This document shows positions 21,219 through 31,011 of a DNA stretch of 64,000 bases, in pieces. The stretch is from positions 62,001-126,000 of the forward strand of contig JAGTJM010000014.1 of the NCBI GenBank assembly GCA_020747015.1, in the 5' to 3' direction. The notes under the pieces were generated by a model. That model searched no databases. It was not told the DNA's origin and saw only the letters and a list, made by a program, of their open reading frames with translations. This stretch comes from Pyrenochaeta sp. MPI-SDFR-AT-0127 (taxonomy: Eukaryota; Ascomycota; Dothideomycetes; Pleosporales; Cucurbitariaceae). Positions within the stretch are counted from its first letter, which is position 1. Each line of letters begins with the position of its first letter. The position numbers were made by a program, and so were the translations under genes.

Positions 21219-22388
21219 CTAATCAGCATGGCCAAATCCCAAGACGAATTGACAAGTAAGCAGACTGGCCAAAACCAGTTCACGAAACAAAAAGTCCGAC
21301 GCAGAACCATATCGGAATGTGACGACTGACGTCTTCTTCAATGCAAACTTGGCCTGCACATGCACAATCGGCTCGAAACACTCATCCTGAATCTTGCCTG
21401 TCTTACTCCCTGGCTGCGGCCACTCACGCTTGATCTCGCATAGCTCTGTCTCCAGTGTCGCTTTGCCTTGCTTCCATGCAAAATTGCGCCCACCCCATGT
21501 TAGGCGCCGTGGCTCCCACTTGATATGTTTTGTGCGGTCCGGCTTGTCGATTGTTGGTAATGGTGAAGACGTGAAATGGGTCAGTTGTCGGCCGATACCA
21601 CCATCATACTTGCTGCCAGTGCTTTGTACTGGTGTTATGAAAGTTTGTACACAAGGCGATGTAAACTCGGTAGCGCGCGACAGATGAACTTGCGTGGTTT
21701 GGTAGCCACGGCGCTTGAGAGCTTGAAGAACGTAGAGGGTCTGTCGTTCGCTTGAGTCTTTGACTTTGAGGTAATACCAGCGGCCTGACGTGAAGACATT
21801 CTCGGAGCTCAAATACACGTGAAATTGGATGTCGGGTTGGTTCTTGTCGAGAACAGGAGTGTAGAATGGGATTGAATGCGTGCCATCCTCATTTAGTTTG
21901 AAGATATGTTGAATTTCTGGGGTGACCAAGTCCGGACTGTCCTTCAAAGCGGCCAGAAATGATTTTATCACTTGCTTTGAATCCAAAACTGTTCCCTGTG
22001 GTACAGCTGCCTGTGCTCTATCGTATAGCGGCTTCATGCTCTTAGATAATAGAATCTCGTCCAGACTTAGGCATGGCAATCCATTGATGGGGGTCGCCAA
22101 GCTCTCCCGTGCGCTGATTGAGGAAGGCAGGACAATATTGAGCCCTTTTTTATGGCCGCCGAGTATTTGCTGCAAGAGTGCTCGCCGCGTACCGTGGAAT
22201 TTAGCTTGTTTGCGAGCAATCCTTTTCCTTTCACGGTCAAGGAATTTGGCATCGTCTGCTAGTTTGATCAACCCATTTATTGCTTTCCCATGCTGATCAA
22301 AAGCTTCTTGAAATCTTGAATAGTGCTCAGCTTCGAAAGCCAGTCGGCACAACTCAGCTACTTGCGCATCGGTTTGGGTTGCGGCCAT
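21219..22388 (-). CDS. MIT-domain-like protein
   Basis: Single exon, 389 residues from the ATG at 22388. The frame extends upstream but lacks a good ATG context. Residues 1-75 form a helical bundle (AELCRLAFEAEHYSRFQEAF, then DRERKRIARKQAKFHGTRRA) that resembles a MIT domain, which binds ESCRT-III or similar partners in vesicle trafficking. The rest is a mixed alpha/beta region (GRWYYLKVKDSSERQTLYVL, a Trp-rich KWEPRRLTWGGRNFAWKQ block and a final hydrophobic stretch DFLFRELVLASLLTCQFVLGFG that could be a membrane segment or buried helix). I do not recognise the C-terminal domain. A late-endosomal or trafficking role is inferred from the N-terminal domain only. Confidence 0.7.
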   Translation of the reverse strand: MAATQTDAQVAELCRLAFEAEHYSRFQEAFDQHGKAINGLIKLADDAKFLDRERKRIARKQAKFHGTRRALLQQILGGHKKGLNIVLPSSISARESLATPINGLPCLSLDEILLSKSMKPLYDRAQAAVPQGTVLDSKQVIKSFLAALKDSPDLVTPEIQHIFKLNEDGTHSIPFYTPVLDKNQPDIQFHVYLSSENVFTSGRWYYLKVKDSSERQTLYVLQALKRRGYQTTQVHLSRATEFTSPCVQTFITPVQSTGSKYDGGIGRQLTHFTSSPLPTIDKPDRTKHIKWEPRRLTWGGRNFAWKQGKATLETELCEIKREWPQPGSKTGKIQDECFEPIVHVQAKFALKKTSVVTFRYGSASDFLFRELVLASLLTCQFVLGFGHAD

Positions 22389-24417
22389 GGATGAACAGAT
22401 CCTGGGAGAGGTTCCGAAACAAAAGAGTAGGATTAATGGATGAAAAGCTATCAACACTCGGCACTCTCTGAAAGTATATCATGATCGGCAATCTTAAACG
22501 TGATTTGTGGCTTGCTATGCAGATGCCTAAATATATAACGGTCCCACCACTCCAGTGTTGGTGTGCCAAGAGTGCGGCACAGATCTGGACCTTATGAAAG
22601 AGCTCGTATTTCGTACATCATATGCGATGGTCTGGAGATTAATCGGTGTTCATCGAACATTTCTTGCTTTGCTCAATGATTCCTGAAGGGTATTTTCAAC
22701 GAGAATCTCTTGCATCGACTGCGTTGCGCAATCCGTTTGTGCAGGGTTATAGCAGAATCGTAGCCTGACAACCAGCCGTGCATTTGCGGTGAGTTGATGC
22801 TGAACCTGAATTTCACTATCAGCAAAGTGCTCCCAGTTGGCTCTCAGGCTCTGCAGATCTTAGGCGCTATTTACCTAGGTTGTTGTATGTATCGTGCATC
22901 GAAGTTCACATGAGTAACTTCACAGGTATTCGGCTTTGGTCATATTCGCAGAGCCCATGGCGCGTCCAAGCATAGACTTCAAATTAATAATGGTCGTCAT
23001 TGAGCCGCTTGCGGTCACTCCTGATGGCTACGGGCTCTTCTGCTTTTTCATGATGAAAGAATTACCGAGGAGATCAACGGGCGTGGGCTGATGGAAGCAT
23101 TCATGTAAATTGGAAGGCTGAAGTTTGCATTTTAGCCCCCTATGGCGCCTCACCGGTCGACAACCTAAGGCTTCCACGGGAGGCAAGCGCGGTACGTGGA
23201 CCAATCGTTCGACTTTACAGTTTTTAACGTCCTGTATGGCGTAGTGCTATGAAGTCCGCCTGACTTAGGGTGTGAATGGGCTCGTTAGTTGGAGATATGC
23301 AGAGAACATCAGAGCATATCCATCGAGGTCTCGTACTGTTCACTTATAAACTATTAAGAATAAATCCAGCGATCGTCAAATTAACCCTTCTGGTACTTAG
23401 AGTGCCCGAAAAGCAGCCCTGGATGGCAATACAACACATGCAAAAGCAACTTTGTTTTGGCCCCCAAACCCTCAACTCCGAGGCACCAAAACCCGAGATG
23501 ACCGAATCGTCGGCAATTTCTCAGCACCAACGACGATTTCTCAGCCTCAAAGCTGGCACAGCCAACTCTGCTTATCGGGCGTTCACAATAGCGACCAGAC
23601 AATCAGTGACGGTTTGGCGTGTATTATGATTGGTCGATGTGGGAGGGTGGTCAGCATCTAGGAGGGGTGTAGAAGATCGCTACCTGGTGTGGACAGCCTG
23701 TGCGAACTCAGGATTGCAGATAGATTTCCAAGGAACGATTCCTGAATAAAGGACTTGCCCTAGATCACGAACGACTACTGTTTTGGGGTTTTCACGAAAT
23801 TTTGGTCTCACCTCTCACTCGGACTTTAGGTAGTGTAGTCCTCTGTTCGACCGTTGCCTCATGAGTTGCCAGCTCACTGTTACCTGCGGCCAGCTTGAAG
23901 CCTGCATCAGTGGGCTCTGCCCCACTGCCTGCGTACCTGAACACTTACTCTGTTGCTGCATGCGAACACAGTGGATTGGTGGGGTTAAACCCCACCCTCC
24001 ATGAGCGTTGCGAATAGTCTCTCAGCCCCCCCAAATTTGGCTATTAGTATAATCATGGCTTGCAGCAGTGCCCGTTCCTGCTGATCCTGCAGGGCTGAGC
24101 TCTATTCGGAGAATCCGCGATGTCCACCTGGAGATTTCGGATGAACGTGCAAAGCCTCATGGAAGTTCGACTTTCCGTGCTTTGTGATACCTTGTGACGG
24201 TTTTGGAAGTCCATCACCAGTCCCTCTATTACTCACTTAGACATTTGTGAAGTTAACCATGACCATATATACCGGCCCCAAGAATCGCCTTCAAGGTCAT
24301 ATTCACACTATCAAAATACATCCTGAAATTCGACAACGATAGCACACACTTGGTCTTATTTTTCTCATCTCATATATACGCTCATTTTCCAGAATCACGA
24401 GTCCAGTCAAAATCTCA
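22389..24417. other. 2-kb intergenic region with inverted repeats
   Basis: No gene could be supported; open frames of up to 117 codons (around 23276-23629) lack motifs. The distal part contains two GGGG/CCCC inverted repeats annotated separately. It is the upstream region of both flanking divergent genes. Confidence 0.5.
23908..23996. repeat. Two short GC-rich inverted repeats
   Basis: First repeat: CAGTGGG (23908-23914) with its complement CCCACTG (23921-23927), six-base loop. Second: GGTGGGG (23978-23984) with CCCCACC (23990-23996), five-base loop. Both contain GTGGGG/CCCCAC, matching the CreA consensus SYGGRG. They lie 420-510 bp upstream of the gene at 24418 and may be a carbon-catabolite control element; that is inference. 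Confidence 0.45.
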
Positions 24418-25119
24418 ATGTGTTCCTCGAATTCACCAACTCCTCTCACAAAAGAAAAGCTCGAAGCGCTTAGCCGCTCCAACGTTCGCCAGCTCACCCG
24501 GTCCGGACTTGGAGCTGTCATCTCCAGCGGACTTGCTGGCAGCGGCCTAGTCTATATGGCAGCACCAGCTGGAGTCGCAGCCTATGGTTTCACCAAGTCT
24601 ATGAAAGCGCGCATCCAGCTCGAGCAGATTATGCAGTCACGCGGGTTTCGAGCACGTAAGCGTGATTTAGCCTATGGTGTGCTCGTTGGCTCTGCAGAGA
24701 AGCTAACCTTGTCTTTCTTGCTTCTGGGGCATGACGAGATTGCGTTCCTGGGCGAGCATCAAGGTTTAGACGCTGATGTGGTACAGGCACACAACGACTG
24801 GCTCGCAGCAGGTGGTGATGGGCTCATCATCAACGATGAAGGACAGGTCCAGCCCGATCACGGAGCGATTGGTGATGGAAACGTCGCGTACAACGCCTTG
24901 GTTGACGAGATTAAGACGGATTTCAACGTTGAGGGAGGAATGCCTGAGACAGCAGAGCAGGTAGTGGGCAACGTGCTAGCAGGTGGTGCTGCAGCGGGGA
25001 TAGAGTATGCGACGAACAGGGTAGGACATGCAGGGCGCGTAGCGAGGACAGAGCATGAGATGCCGGGCACGTTTGACGGGAAGCAGGGCAAGAAGAAGAG
25101 GGAGGACTTGGGCGTCTAG
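24418..25119 (+). CDS. Uncharacterised Gly/Ala-rich protein
   Basis: Single exon of 233 residues, ATG at 24418. I do not recognise the family. After LTRSGLGAVISSGLAGSGLVYMAAPAGVAAYG, a Gly/Ala-rich possibly membrane-associated segment at about residues 28-60, comes a basic helix SMKARIQLEQIMQSRGFRARKRDL. Then come GVLVGSAEKLTLSFLLLGHDE and a hydrophilic Asp-rich region. A second small Gly/Ala segment (NVLAGGAAAGIEYATNRVG) precedes a basic C-terminus. Two GxxxG-type segments could form a membrane hairpin. Codon use looks normal for the window and the frame is uninterrupted, so it is probably expressed. A long upstream region with possible CreA-type inverted repeats hints at regulated expression. 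Confidence 0.7.
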   Translation: MCSSNSPTPLTKEKLEALSRSNVRQLTRSGLGAVISSGLAGSGLVYMAAPAGVAAYGFTKSMKARIQLEQIMQSRGFRARKRDLAYGVLVGSAEKLTLSFLLLGHDEIAFLGEHQGLDADVVQAHNDWLAAGGDGLIINDEGQVQPDHGAIGDGNVAYNALVDEIKTDFNVEGGMPETAEQVVGNVLAGGAAAGIEYATNRVGHAGRVARTEHEMPGTFDGKQGKKKREDLGV

Positions 25120-25486
25120 AAGACGGCAGTTGCTGATGCTTTAATTTGGTTTCTGTGATACCCATCCATACTTCTGTTGGTTTAGCATAGACGTGGAGTT
25201 TTAGTACTTGATAGACAAAGGCTTTTGAATCGTTCTTGAAGATCTTGTCTTGGTGCTCTAGCAGAATATGGAGCTTCCTCATCTTGGGCCACTATGCGAT
25301 GGCTTTTTATGAACCGCTTTTTCCTAGTGTGCTCAGAATGTTCATACGAATTTCGACCTTCCCAACGTAATGATTCATATTGGCAGCATGAGGCTAGCAG
25401 TTTGCTCAACCCACGCACGCATGTTGGCTTCAGCGCTTCCAAGATGCGCGGGTGTAGGTATGTTCGATACTGAACGTAATGTGTAC
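25120..25486. other. Convergent 3' intergenic region
   Basis: Between the 3' ends of the 24418 gene and elongin C. Open frames on the minus strand here are read-through of the elongin C terminal intron and 3' UTR, not extra coding sequence. Confidence 0.5.
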
Positions 25487-26008
25487 TCATACTATGGCTG
25501 TTAGTAAGTGACATGTCAATACAGTCCTCAAACTTACCATCAAGGTAATCTGCAGCAATCAGCAACTCCAAGCACAGCTCGGGTGGTATATCCATGTCTG
25601 AGACATCCTTGCTCTCTGAATGCTTCTGATGGTAATATAAATATTCACACACTTTCTCCAGAACAACGCCGCTTAGTTTCATTAGCTTTAATCTTTGATG
25701 TGCTCTTTCATTATGCGCCCATGGCATGGGGGTCGAAGCAGGGGGTGGCAACAGAGTATTGCAACATACTTTATCGTAGGTAGATCGACACGATTCTGCG
25801 TGGTTTCTCGGAACCCAGCTGTGATATTGCATCAGTTCTTGAAGTACACAACAGCCAAAGACACGATAAACTGGACTAGTTCCTTACACATTGGATCCAA
25901 GGCTTTCTTGATTGTCCCTGCGATGCACGCTGCTGAACGTAGAAGTTTGAATTCATACCCGTCGTTAGACACGAGGGTTACGTATTGCGAGGTCTTTTTG
26001 TCTGCCAT
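25487..26008 (-). CDS. ELC1: Elongin C
   Basis: Four coding exons: 26008-25888, 25818-25770, 25671-25538 and 25491-25487; 102 residues, the usual elongin C length. Splicing gives YVTLVSNDGYEFKLLRSAAC, FRETTQNRVDLPTINGVVLE and KVCEYLYYHQKH...PPELCLELLIAADYLDV. These match the Skp1/BTB-fold elongin C consensus, including the INGVVLEKVCEYL core and the short hydrophobic C-terminus. The last exon supplies only two bases of the final Val codon plus the stop. By family knowledge elongin C bridges cullin ubiquitin ligases to elongin A/Ela1 or other BC-box proteins, for example to remove stalled RNA polymerase II. Head-to-head with the DUF423 gene. Confidence 0.9.
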
Positions 26009-26300
26009 TATCCTATCATAGGAAAGGGTGGGAATCAGCGGTCTCGAAGAATGTAAGCAGCGACATGCACAGAAGCGGTGTTAGAGTTTGGGGGATCGCG
26101 GGGAAGATGCGCAATCACGCTGTCACGTTCTTTCGTGTCGCTGGACAGCGCTTATGTCATCGTCTCGCTCCTCCGAAACTCCGTACACCGAGCTCCAAGC
26201 TTCCACTCTGCACACACGCGAATTCTCTTTCTACGTGTTTTGTACAGCTCAAAATTTTGTTTACAGGCTCGAAAGAATCGTTGCTAATTTCATTGCGAAC
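26009..26300. promoter_or_regulatory. Bidirectional promoter, elongin C / DUF423 gene
   Basis: A 292-bp gap between two divergent compact housekeeping-type genes. No specific motif identified. Confidence 0.45.
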
Positions 26301-26732
26301 ATGCCTCTGCCTTTCTGGACCATCGGCACTCTCTATGGCGCTTCAAGCGTCATGCTCGGAGCTTTCGGAGCTCACGGTCTTAAGCAGAGAATAGCAGATC
26401 CAGCGAGAATCACAAATTGGGGAACTGCGGCACAGTACCAGGTAGGATATGCCAGCAGGCCCTTGCTTAGAGCTATTTTCTGATGCTCTATGTAGCTCGT
26501 TCACTCCGCTGTTCTCACTTTTGCATCCGTTGTCGCACCTCAAAACACAGTTGCCATGGGTCTCTTCACAGCAGGAATGACCATGTTTTCGGGGTCAATA
26601 TATCTACTTGTACTAGATCCACAGCGATTCAAATTCCTTGGACCAGTAACACCACTTGGAGGATTATGCCTGATCGGAGGCTGGGTTGCCCTTGCCGTTG
26701 CGAAGAGGCCAGTAGTCCCAAAATTCAAATAA
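26301..26732 (+). CDS. DUF423 (TMEM256/YgdD-like) membrane protein
   Basis: Exons 26301-26441 and 26496-26732 give 125 residues. The N-terminal LYGASSVMLGAFGAHGLKQR is the defining DUF423 motif (AxxGAFGAHGL), followed by W...AAQYQLVHSAVL. Three or four membrane helices are predicted by eye, with a conserved P-x-GG-x-x-x-IGGW block near the end (VTPLGGLCLIGGWVALAV). The intron falls exactly between YQ and LVHS, so the spliced protein matches the family without gaps. Bacterial and animal homologues (YgdD, TMEM256) are small inner-membrane or mitochondrial/exosomal proteins of unknown biochemical function, so no reaction is assigned. Length agrees with the family (about 110-130 residues). Confidence 0.9.
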
Positions 26733-27722
26733 AGGGCAAAATAGATTTGGTGATGATGTAAGATGCGTGTATAATAGGCAATAGTTTGTGTGAGGCAAGA
26801 CAGAAAGAGCTTAAGAGGAGGTTCCTGAAAGTCGACCCATCATTCGTCTCCACCATCCCCAACACATGCTTGAAATTCAACGATATCGATACGATTGCAG
26901 GCATGACTCTGTTGTAGCAAATAAGACTATCCTCTTCTTCGTCCATTCATTCTCGAATAGACTAAGCAGAAGCAAGAGTCGTTGCCGGTAAAAAACCCAT
27001 CTACGAAGTGACAACTCAGTTCACATTCTCCAAGCTCTTTCAAGGTTGTCTCCTTTCCTCTCTACTCTTGTAACATCTTAGAATACTCCGAGTACTTTTA
27101 ACGGATTTAAATACCAAAAGATTTCGCAATGCGACTCAACTCCAGACTGGGAAAGGACATAAGCGTCATATCTCCACACTAATGGAAATGATACATGACT
27201 TTTAAGCAAGGGCGCCGTAGGATTGACTGAACATACGAAAAAAGGTATCAAAGCTGCTGTCTTTGGCTATCTCTTGTCGCTTCCCTAACCTTTTGCAGGC
27301 ACTCTCACCCTAATTTAACACTTTCGAAGGTATCAATATGCCACAAACTTTCAATCGTGTTTTGTTTATCAACTTCTTGTCTTACGGCATGTATGATGAC
27401 CACCATATACTTGGTTCTTTGTATACATGTAGACCGCTGCAACCAGTCAGCACTTCCATTCTGGCTGAGTCTTGAAAAGGCAGGTGAAGACCTAAGCTCG
27501 GATCACCATGCTTTGTTCCTGCAGCGTAACACCTGTGACGCGAATAACATATCCTGCAACATGCATTCATGGTCTGACTCATAAAATAACGTTCACAACT
27601 AGCATAGCCTATAGAATTGTGGGTTTATGTTCCCTCTCTCAACTCTCTCCCAGAATCATATGCTCGACTATCGAGTAGCTCTATCGTTTTAACACAAATC
27701 TCTATCAAGACTCAAGACATCA
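26733..27722. other. Intergenic region
   Basis: About 1 kb without supported genes. Tracts rich in CT just before 27720 resemble a fungal core promoter leader for the GNAT gene. Confidence 0.5.
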
Positions 27723-28421
27723 ATGCCTCTCGAACTTCAGCCCATTACTGACGCAGATGCTCTATCTTGGGTTCGTGTTCGTGCAGTTGCATATTATGGC
27801 CCTACACACGATGTTCTGCACAATGGACCCATCAGCGAGACTTCTATTCGCGGTGTAGCTGAAGACAAGAAACGAGATCTCGTGAAGCCAAACATGTGGC
27901 ACTGGAAGATTGTCGACACAGACTTGAACCCCAATGAAGATGACCCACGAGAGAACGGTGGGAAAACTATAGCGATCGCCGTTTGGAGTATGCATAACGC
28001 GAGGGAAGAGGGTGTCATTGAGGCTTCATCTCTTCCTGCAGATAAGGCCGACGACGTTCCCGGATTCCTTCCTCCGGAACTACGTCTCGAGGCTCTGGGA
28101 TCACTGTTCGGCCCCTTGCGTGCTGCACAAGAAGAGATTATGGGAACCTCGGAGCCTTACTTCATGCTGAATAGCTTTGCGACGCATCCAGATCATCGAG
28201 GACGTGGAGCAGGGCAATTGCTATTGAATTGGGGTCTTAAGAAGGCTGACGCTGAGGGTATGGTAACCTACCTTGATGCAACCTCGCATGCACGGCCGAT
28301 GTATGAAAAGAGAGGCTTCAAGGTAGTGAAAGCTACAGAGTGGGATAGAGAGCCATGGGGAGGCCAGGGTAAAGATTGGCATGGACACATGGTACGACAG
28401 CCAAGATGTGCAGAGAAGTGA
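27723..28421 (+). CDS. GNAT-family N-acetyltransferase
   Basis: Single exon, 232 residues, ATG at 27723. It begins LELQPITDADALSWVRVRAVAYYGP, the first strand and helices of a GNAT fold. The acetyl-CoA binding motif A follows FMLNSFATHPDHRGRGAGQLLL (R-G-R-G-A-G matching Q/R-x-x-G-x-G/A). The last motif is YLDATSHARPMYEKRGFKVV, in which the Y/GF ending is typical of small-molecule GNATs. An acidic internal region (DTDLNPNEDDPRENGGK) loops between strands. The pattern is common in ascomycete GNATs of unknown substrate. Cytosolic location is likely as there is no signal or membrane segment. Acetyl-CoA dependence is family knowledge; the acceptor cannot be named. Confidence 0.85.
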   Translation: MPLELQPITDADALSWVRVRAVAYYGPTHDVLHNGPISETSIRGVAEDKKRDLVKPNMWHWKIVDTDLNPNEDDPRENGGKTIAIAVWSMHNAREEGVIEASSLPADKADDVPGFLPPELRLEALGSLFGPLRAAQEEIMGTSEPYFMLNSFATHPDHRGRGAGQLLLNWGLKKADAEGMVTYLDATSHARPMYEKRGFKVVKATEWDREPWGGQGKDWHGHMVRQPRCAEK

Positions 28422-29139
28422 TGTATCAACGATGTATCCAATTTCTATTTCCTTCCAATATGGGTATTCAAGCTTCAAACCTGGCTAAGCTTTGTGAGCT
28501 GGTGGCGGCAGGCTTTATCTGTCTTGACTATCTGCATTTGGACTTGGAGACTGGCGACAGCTCGACCACTGTGCAGTTGCCGAAGAAGCATGAAATCGAG
28601 GCGAACATTTAGTCTGAGAAGTGCGGGCTTCGAGGCGTGCGACCATGCAGTCACACGTCTTACATTAGCATTTGCTTTGGGTTCTGCTTGGGAATAGAGT
28701 ATGGAAATGCAGAGCAATTATAGAAACGGCTGTTCCAATCGGGCTTGCCTATGTGCAGCGAGTGAAGGATGGTAGATTAACACCAACACGGTATCTCCAC
28801 CGATACTTTTGCTGCAAGTAAATTTCTTTGGTAAAGCTAATATAAACAGGGGTTCTCTATTTTTCCCCCTCCAATTCAATCACAAGGTAGGTAGATGCTC
28901 TGGATGGAAGTGCATGACATGACCAAGTCAGGGTGATCAGTCAGTCGAAGAACGGGTGACGCGCGACTGCCCCGCGATCGTGTGTGCCACCAACCGCCGC
29001 CACTTCCTTGTCCAATGCGGCCGCATGCGCTGCACTGCACTTCATGCCCTACCTTTTTCTACATCTAAATAATTTCGAGATCGAAAAATCTGCATAGTTG
29101 TTTATCGAAATCTTCTTTCTCAGAGTGCTACAACTCAGA
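28422..29139. other. Intergenic region
   Basis: About 700 bp with no supported feature; it includes the promoter of the gene at 29140. Confidence 0.5.
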
Positions 29140-29562
29140 ATGTCTGCGGAAGCGCTCCCCATCACCCCCTCCCGCTTTGCCAGCGCCCTCTCCGATCTGC
29201 CCATCTCCTCTCTATACGCCAAACACGCCGAACTCACAAATCAAATCACTCATCTTGAGTCTAGCAACAAGCAACTCGAAGATTTTGCCCGCGAAAACGA
29301 CGATCGGGACTGCTATGAAGCGTTGTTGGAGAACCGGCAGGTGATGAAGCGGTTTGAGGAGAGGAAAGAGTTGATCAAGAAGGAGGTACAAGAGGTTAGG
29401 AGTTTGCCTTGGAGGCCGATGGGTGAGGAGGACAAGATGGTGGATGCAAGGAATGGCACAAACGGTACAGGCAGTGCGCCAAATGGAGTAGCGCAACAGC
29501 AAGAACAGAGGAATGATACGGGAGCGCAAGATGCAGACGAGGAAGAAGGTGTTTTCCTATGA
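29140..29562 (+). CDS. Small coiled-coil protein, uncharacterised
   Basis: Single exon, 140 residues, ATG at 29140 (the frame extends upstream without a better start). Residues 1-25 (ALPITPSRFASALSDLPISS) lead into a long helix from LYAKHAELTNQITHLESSNK to EERKELIKKEVQEVRSL, with heptad-like spacing of hydrophobics, so a coiled coil is likely. The tail is Asn/Gln/Glu-rich and ends EEEGVFL. The arrangement of a short N-terminal motif, coiled coil and acidic tail is seen in fungal conserved hypotheticals; I cannot name a complex. Compact size and clean codon use support a real gene. Confidence 0.7.
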   Translation: MSAEALPITPSRFASALSDLPISSLYAKHAELTNQITHLESSNKQLEDFARENDDRDCYEALLENRQVMKRFEERKELIKKEVQEVRSLPWRPMGEEDKMVDARNGTNGTGSAPNGVAQQQEQRNDTGAQDADEEEGVFL

Positions 29563-30259
29563 GAAGATAATGAGCGACGGTAGTACATGCTACTAATAGC
29601 TGGGACTCACGTACTACTGATGTTATCAAGATGGTGGTCTTTTGAGCATCTATTCATGTTGAGTTACATGTGGTATGAAGCTGTTGTTGGGTGCGTATGA
29701 ATGCACTCACGTGTCTCTAGAAGCTAACATTACCTTAGTTCACGATGTGGCTCTTTTCTGATCTCGACAAGTGTGATGACTGGAGGCTCACAGACCGCAC
29801 ATAGATGGATTGAAGCCGCTGAATTCGAACGATATCCTAAAACTTTCCAACTCCACAAATGCAACCACAAGGTAGTCGTTGGAGACGAACGTGAAGAAAT
29901 CAAATAATCTATTATGTGAAGATTCAGAAATGCTGGAAAAGCGAATATATTTCAACGTTCCCCATCTCTTAAGTTCACACTCAGCGCAGTATTGCATTGA
30001 ACTCTAGTCTATACCCACAAAACTCATATAGGCCATAATACAATCAAACTTCATAATATCACATGACAGCATTCAGCTAGATTTCAATTCACACACTCGC
30101 CTGCAAGTATGACTCATACCTGACATGTTGCATCATCATCTTTGCGGAAAATATGTTGGCAAGCTACTCCAGACTTACTCCACGCACTAAAATCAATATA
30201 CGTATTCATACTCTAGACTGGCACATTATGTTCCAGGGCTGATAACGCCTCGAAGAAAC
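29563..30259. other. Intergenic region
   Basis: AT-rich; no gene, RNA or repeat recognised. Contains the promoter of the second GNAT gene. Confidence 0.5.
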
Positions 30260-30946
30260 ATGACAGCGATAACCTTAGGGGAAGGCGAGGTCAAGATTCT
30301 GATCCGCCCCGCAACCCTCGTAGACCTTCCTTTCCTTCCCAAAATTGAACGCGCATCCGATCAGTTTTTCCTAACCTGTAACATGTCTCTAATCGCCAAT
30401 TTGCCAGCTAGTCCGCCTGAGGCCTATCGGTCAATAGTTGAAAAGGAGCATGTATGGGTCGTGGATCTACCACCAGCAATCACACACAAGGCTACAGGCG
30501 ACGTTTTAGCCTCCAGCACCGATTCCCTGGGGCAACCTCCAGTGAAATTTGCAGCTGAGCCAGTCGCTTTCATATCTATCAAAATCTTTGATAATGAACT
30601 TGAAGGGGAAGAGGAGGATGGTGTAGACCAGCGCACTGTGTTTATCAATCAAGTGTCCGTTGATCTGAAGTTTGGGAGAAAAGGGCTTGGGAAGAGCTTG
30701 ATACAACACATCGAGATATGGGCAGCAGCAGAAGGTTTCAAAGCACTCGACTTGACAACGTTTGCCGATGTTCCTTTTAACAGACCGTACTATGAGCGGC
30801 TGGGCTATCGTGTACTCACTCCTGACGAGCTCAAGTGCCCCAGCGCACGGAACCTGCGGCGTACACTGAAAGACGAGAGAAAAGACATAATACTAGGAAA
30901 ATGGGACAGAGTAGGCATGAGAAAGATCTTGGTCCGGTCTGGCTAG
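30260..30946 (+). CDS. GNAT-family N-acetyltransferase
   Basis: Single exon, 228 residues, ATG at 30260. The first GNAT strand VKILIRPATLVDLPFLPKIE is followed by a helix-rich segment and FINQVSVDLKFGRKGLGKSL, where GRKGLGKS is the acetyl-CoA pyrophosphate-binding loop. DLTTFADVPFNRPYYERLGY supplies the conserved Asn and Tyr of motif B. The C-terminus RTLKDERKDIILGKWDRVGM with basic residues is typical of fungal GNATs of unknown target. It is only 65 bp from the convergent flavoenzyme gene, so their 3' UTRs probably overlap. It is distinct in sequence from the GNAT gene at 27723, so the two are not a recent duplication. Confidence 0.85.
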   Translation: MTAITLGEGEVKILIRPATLVDLPFLPKIERASDQFFLTCNMSLIANLPASPPEAYRSIVEKEHVWVVDLPPAITHKATGDVLASSTDSLGQPPVKFAAEPVAFISIKIFDNELEGEEEDGVDQRTVFINQVSVDLKFGRKGLGKSLIQHIEIWAAAEGFKALDLTTFADVPFNRPYYERLGYRVLTPDELKCPSARNLRRTLKDERKDIILGKWDRVGMRKILVRSG

Positions 30947-31011
30947 CATCGGTTAAGAATGTAAATCTCATTTCACCATTACAATATATATCCGTATCAA
31001 TCCAGCCCATC

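Noticed and set aside
25182..25480. Downstream extension of the elongin C reading frame
   Set aside because: It is read-through of the terminal intron; splicing gives the conserved DYLDV end.
27357..27584. 75-codon plus-strand frame
   Set aside because: Too short, no homology-like pattern, and overlapped by a minus-strand frame of the same length.
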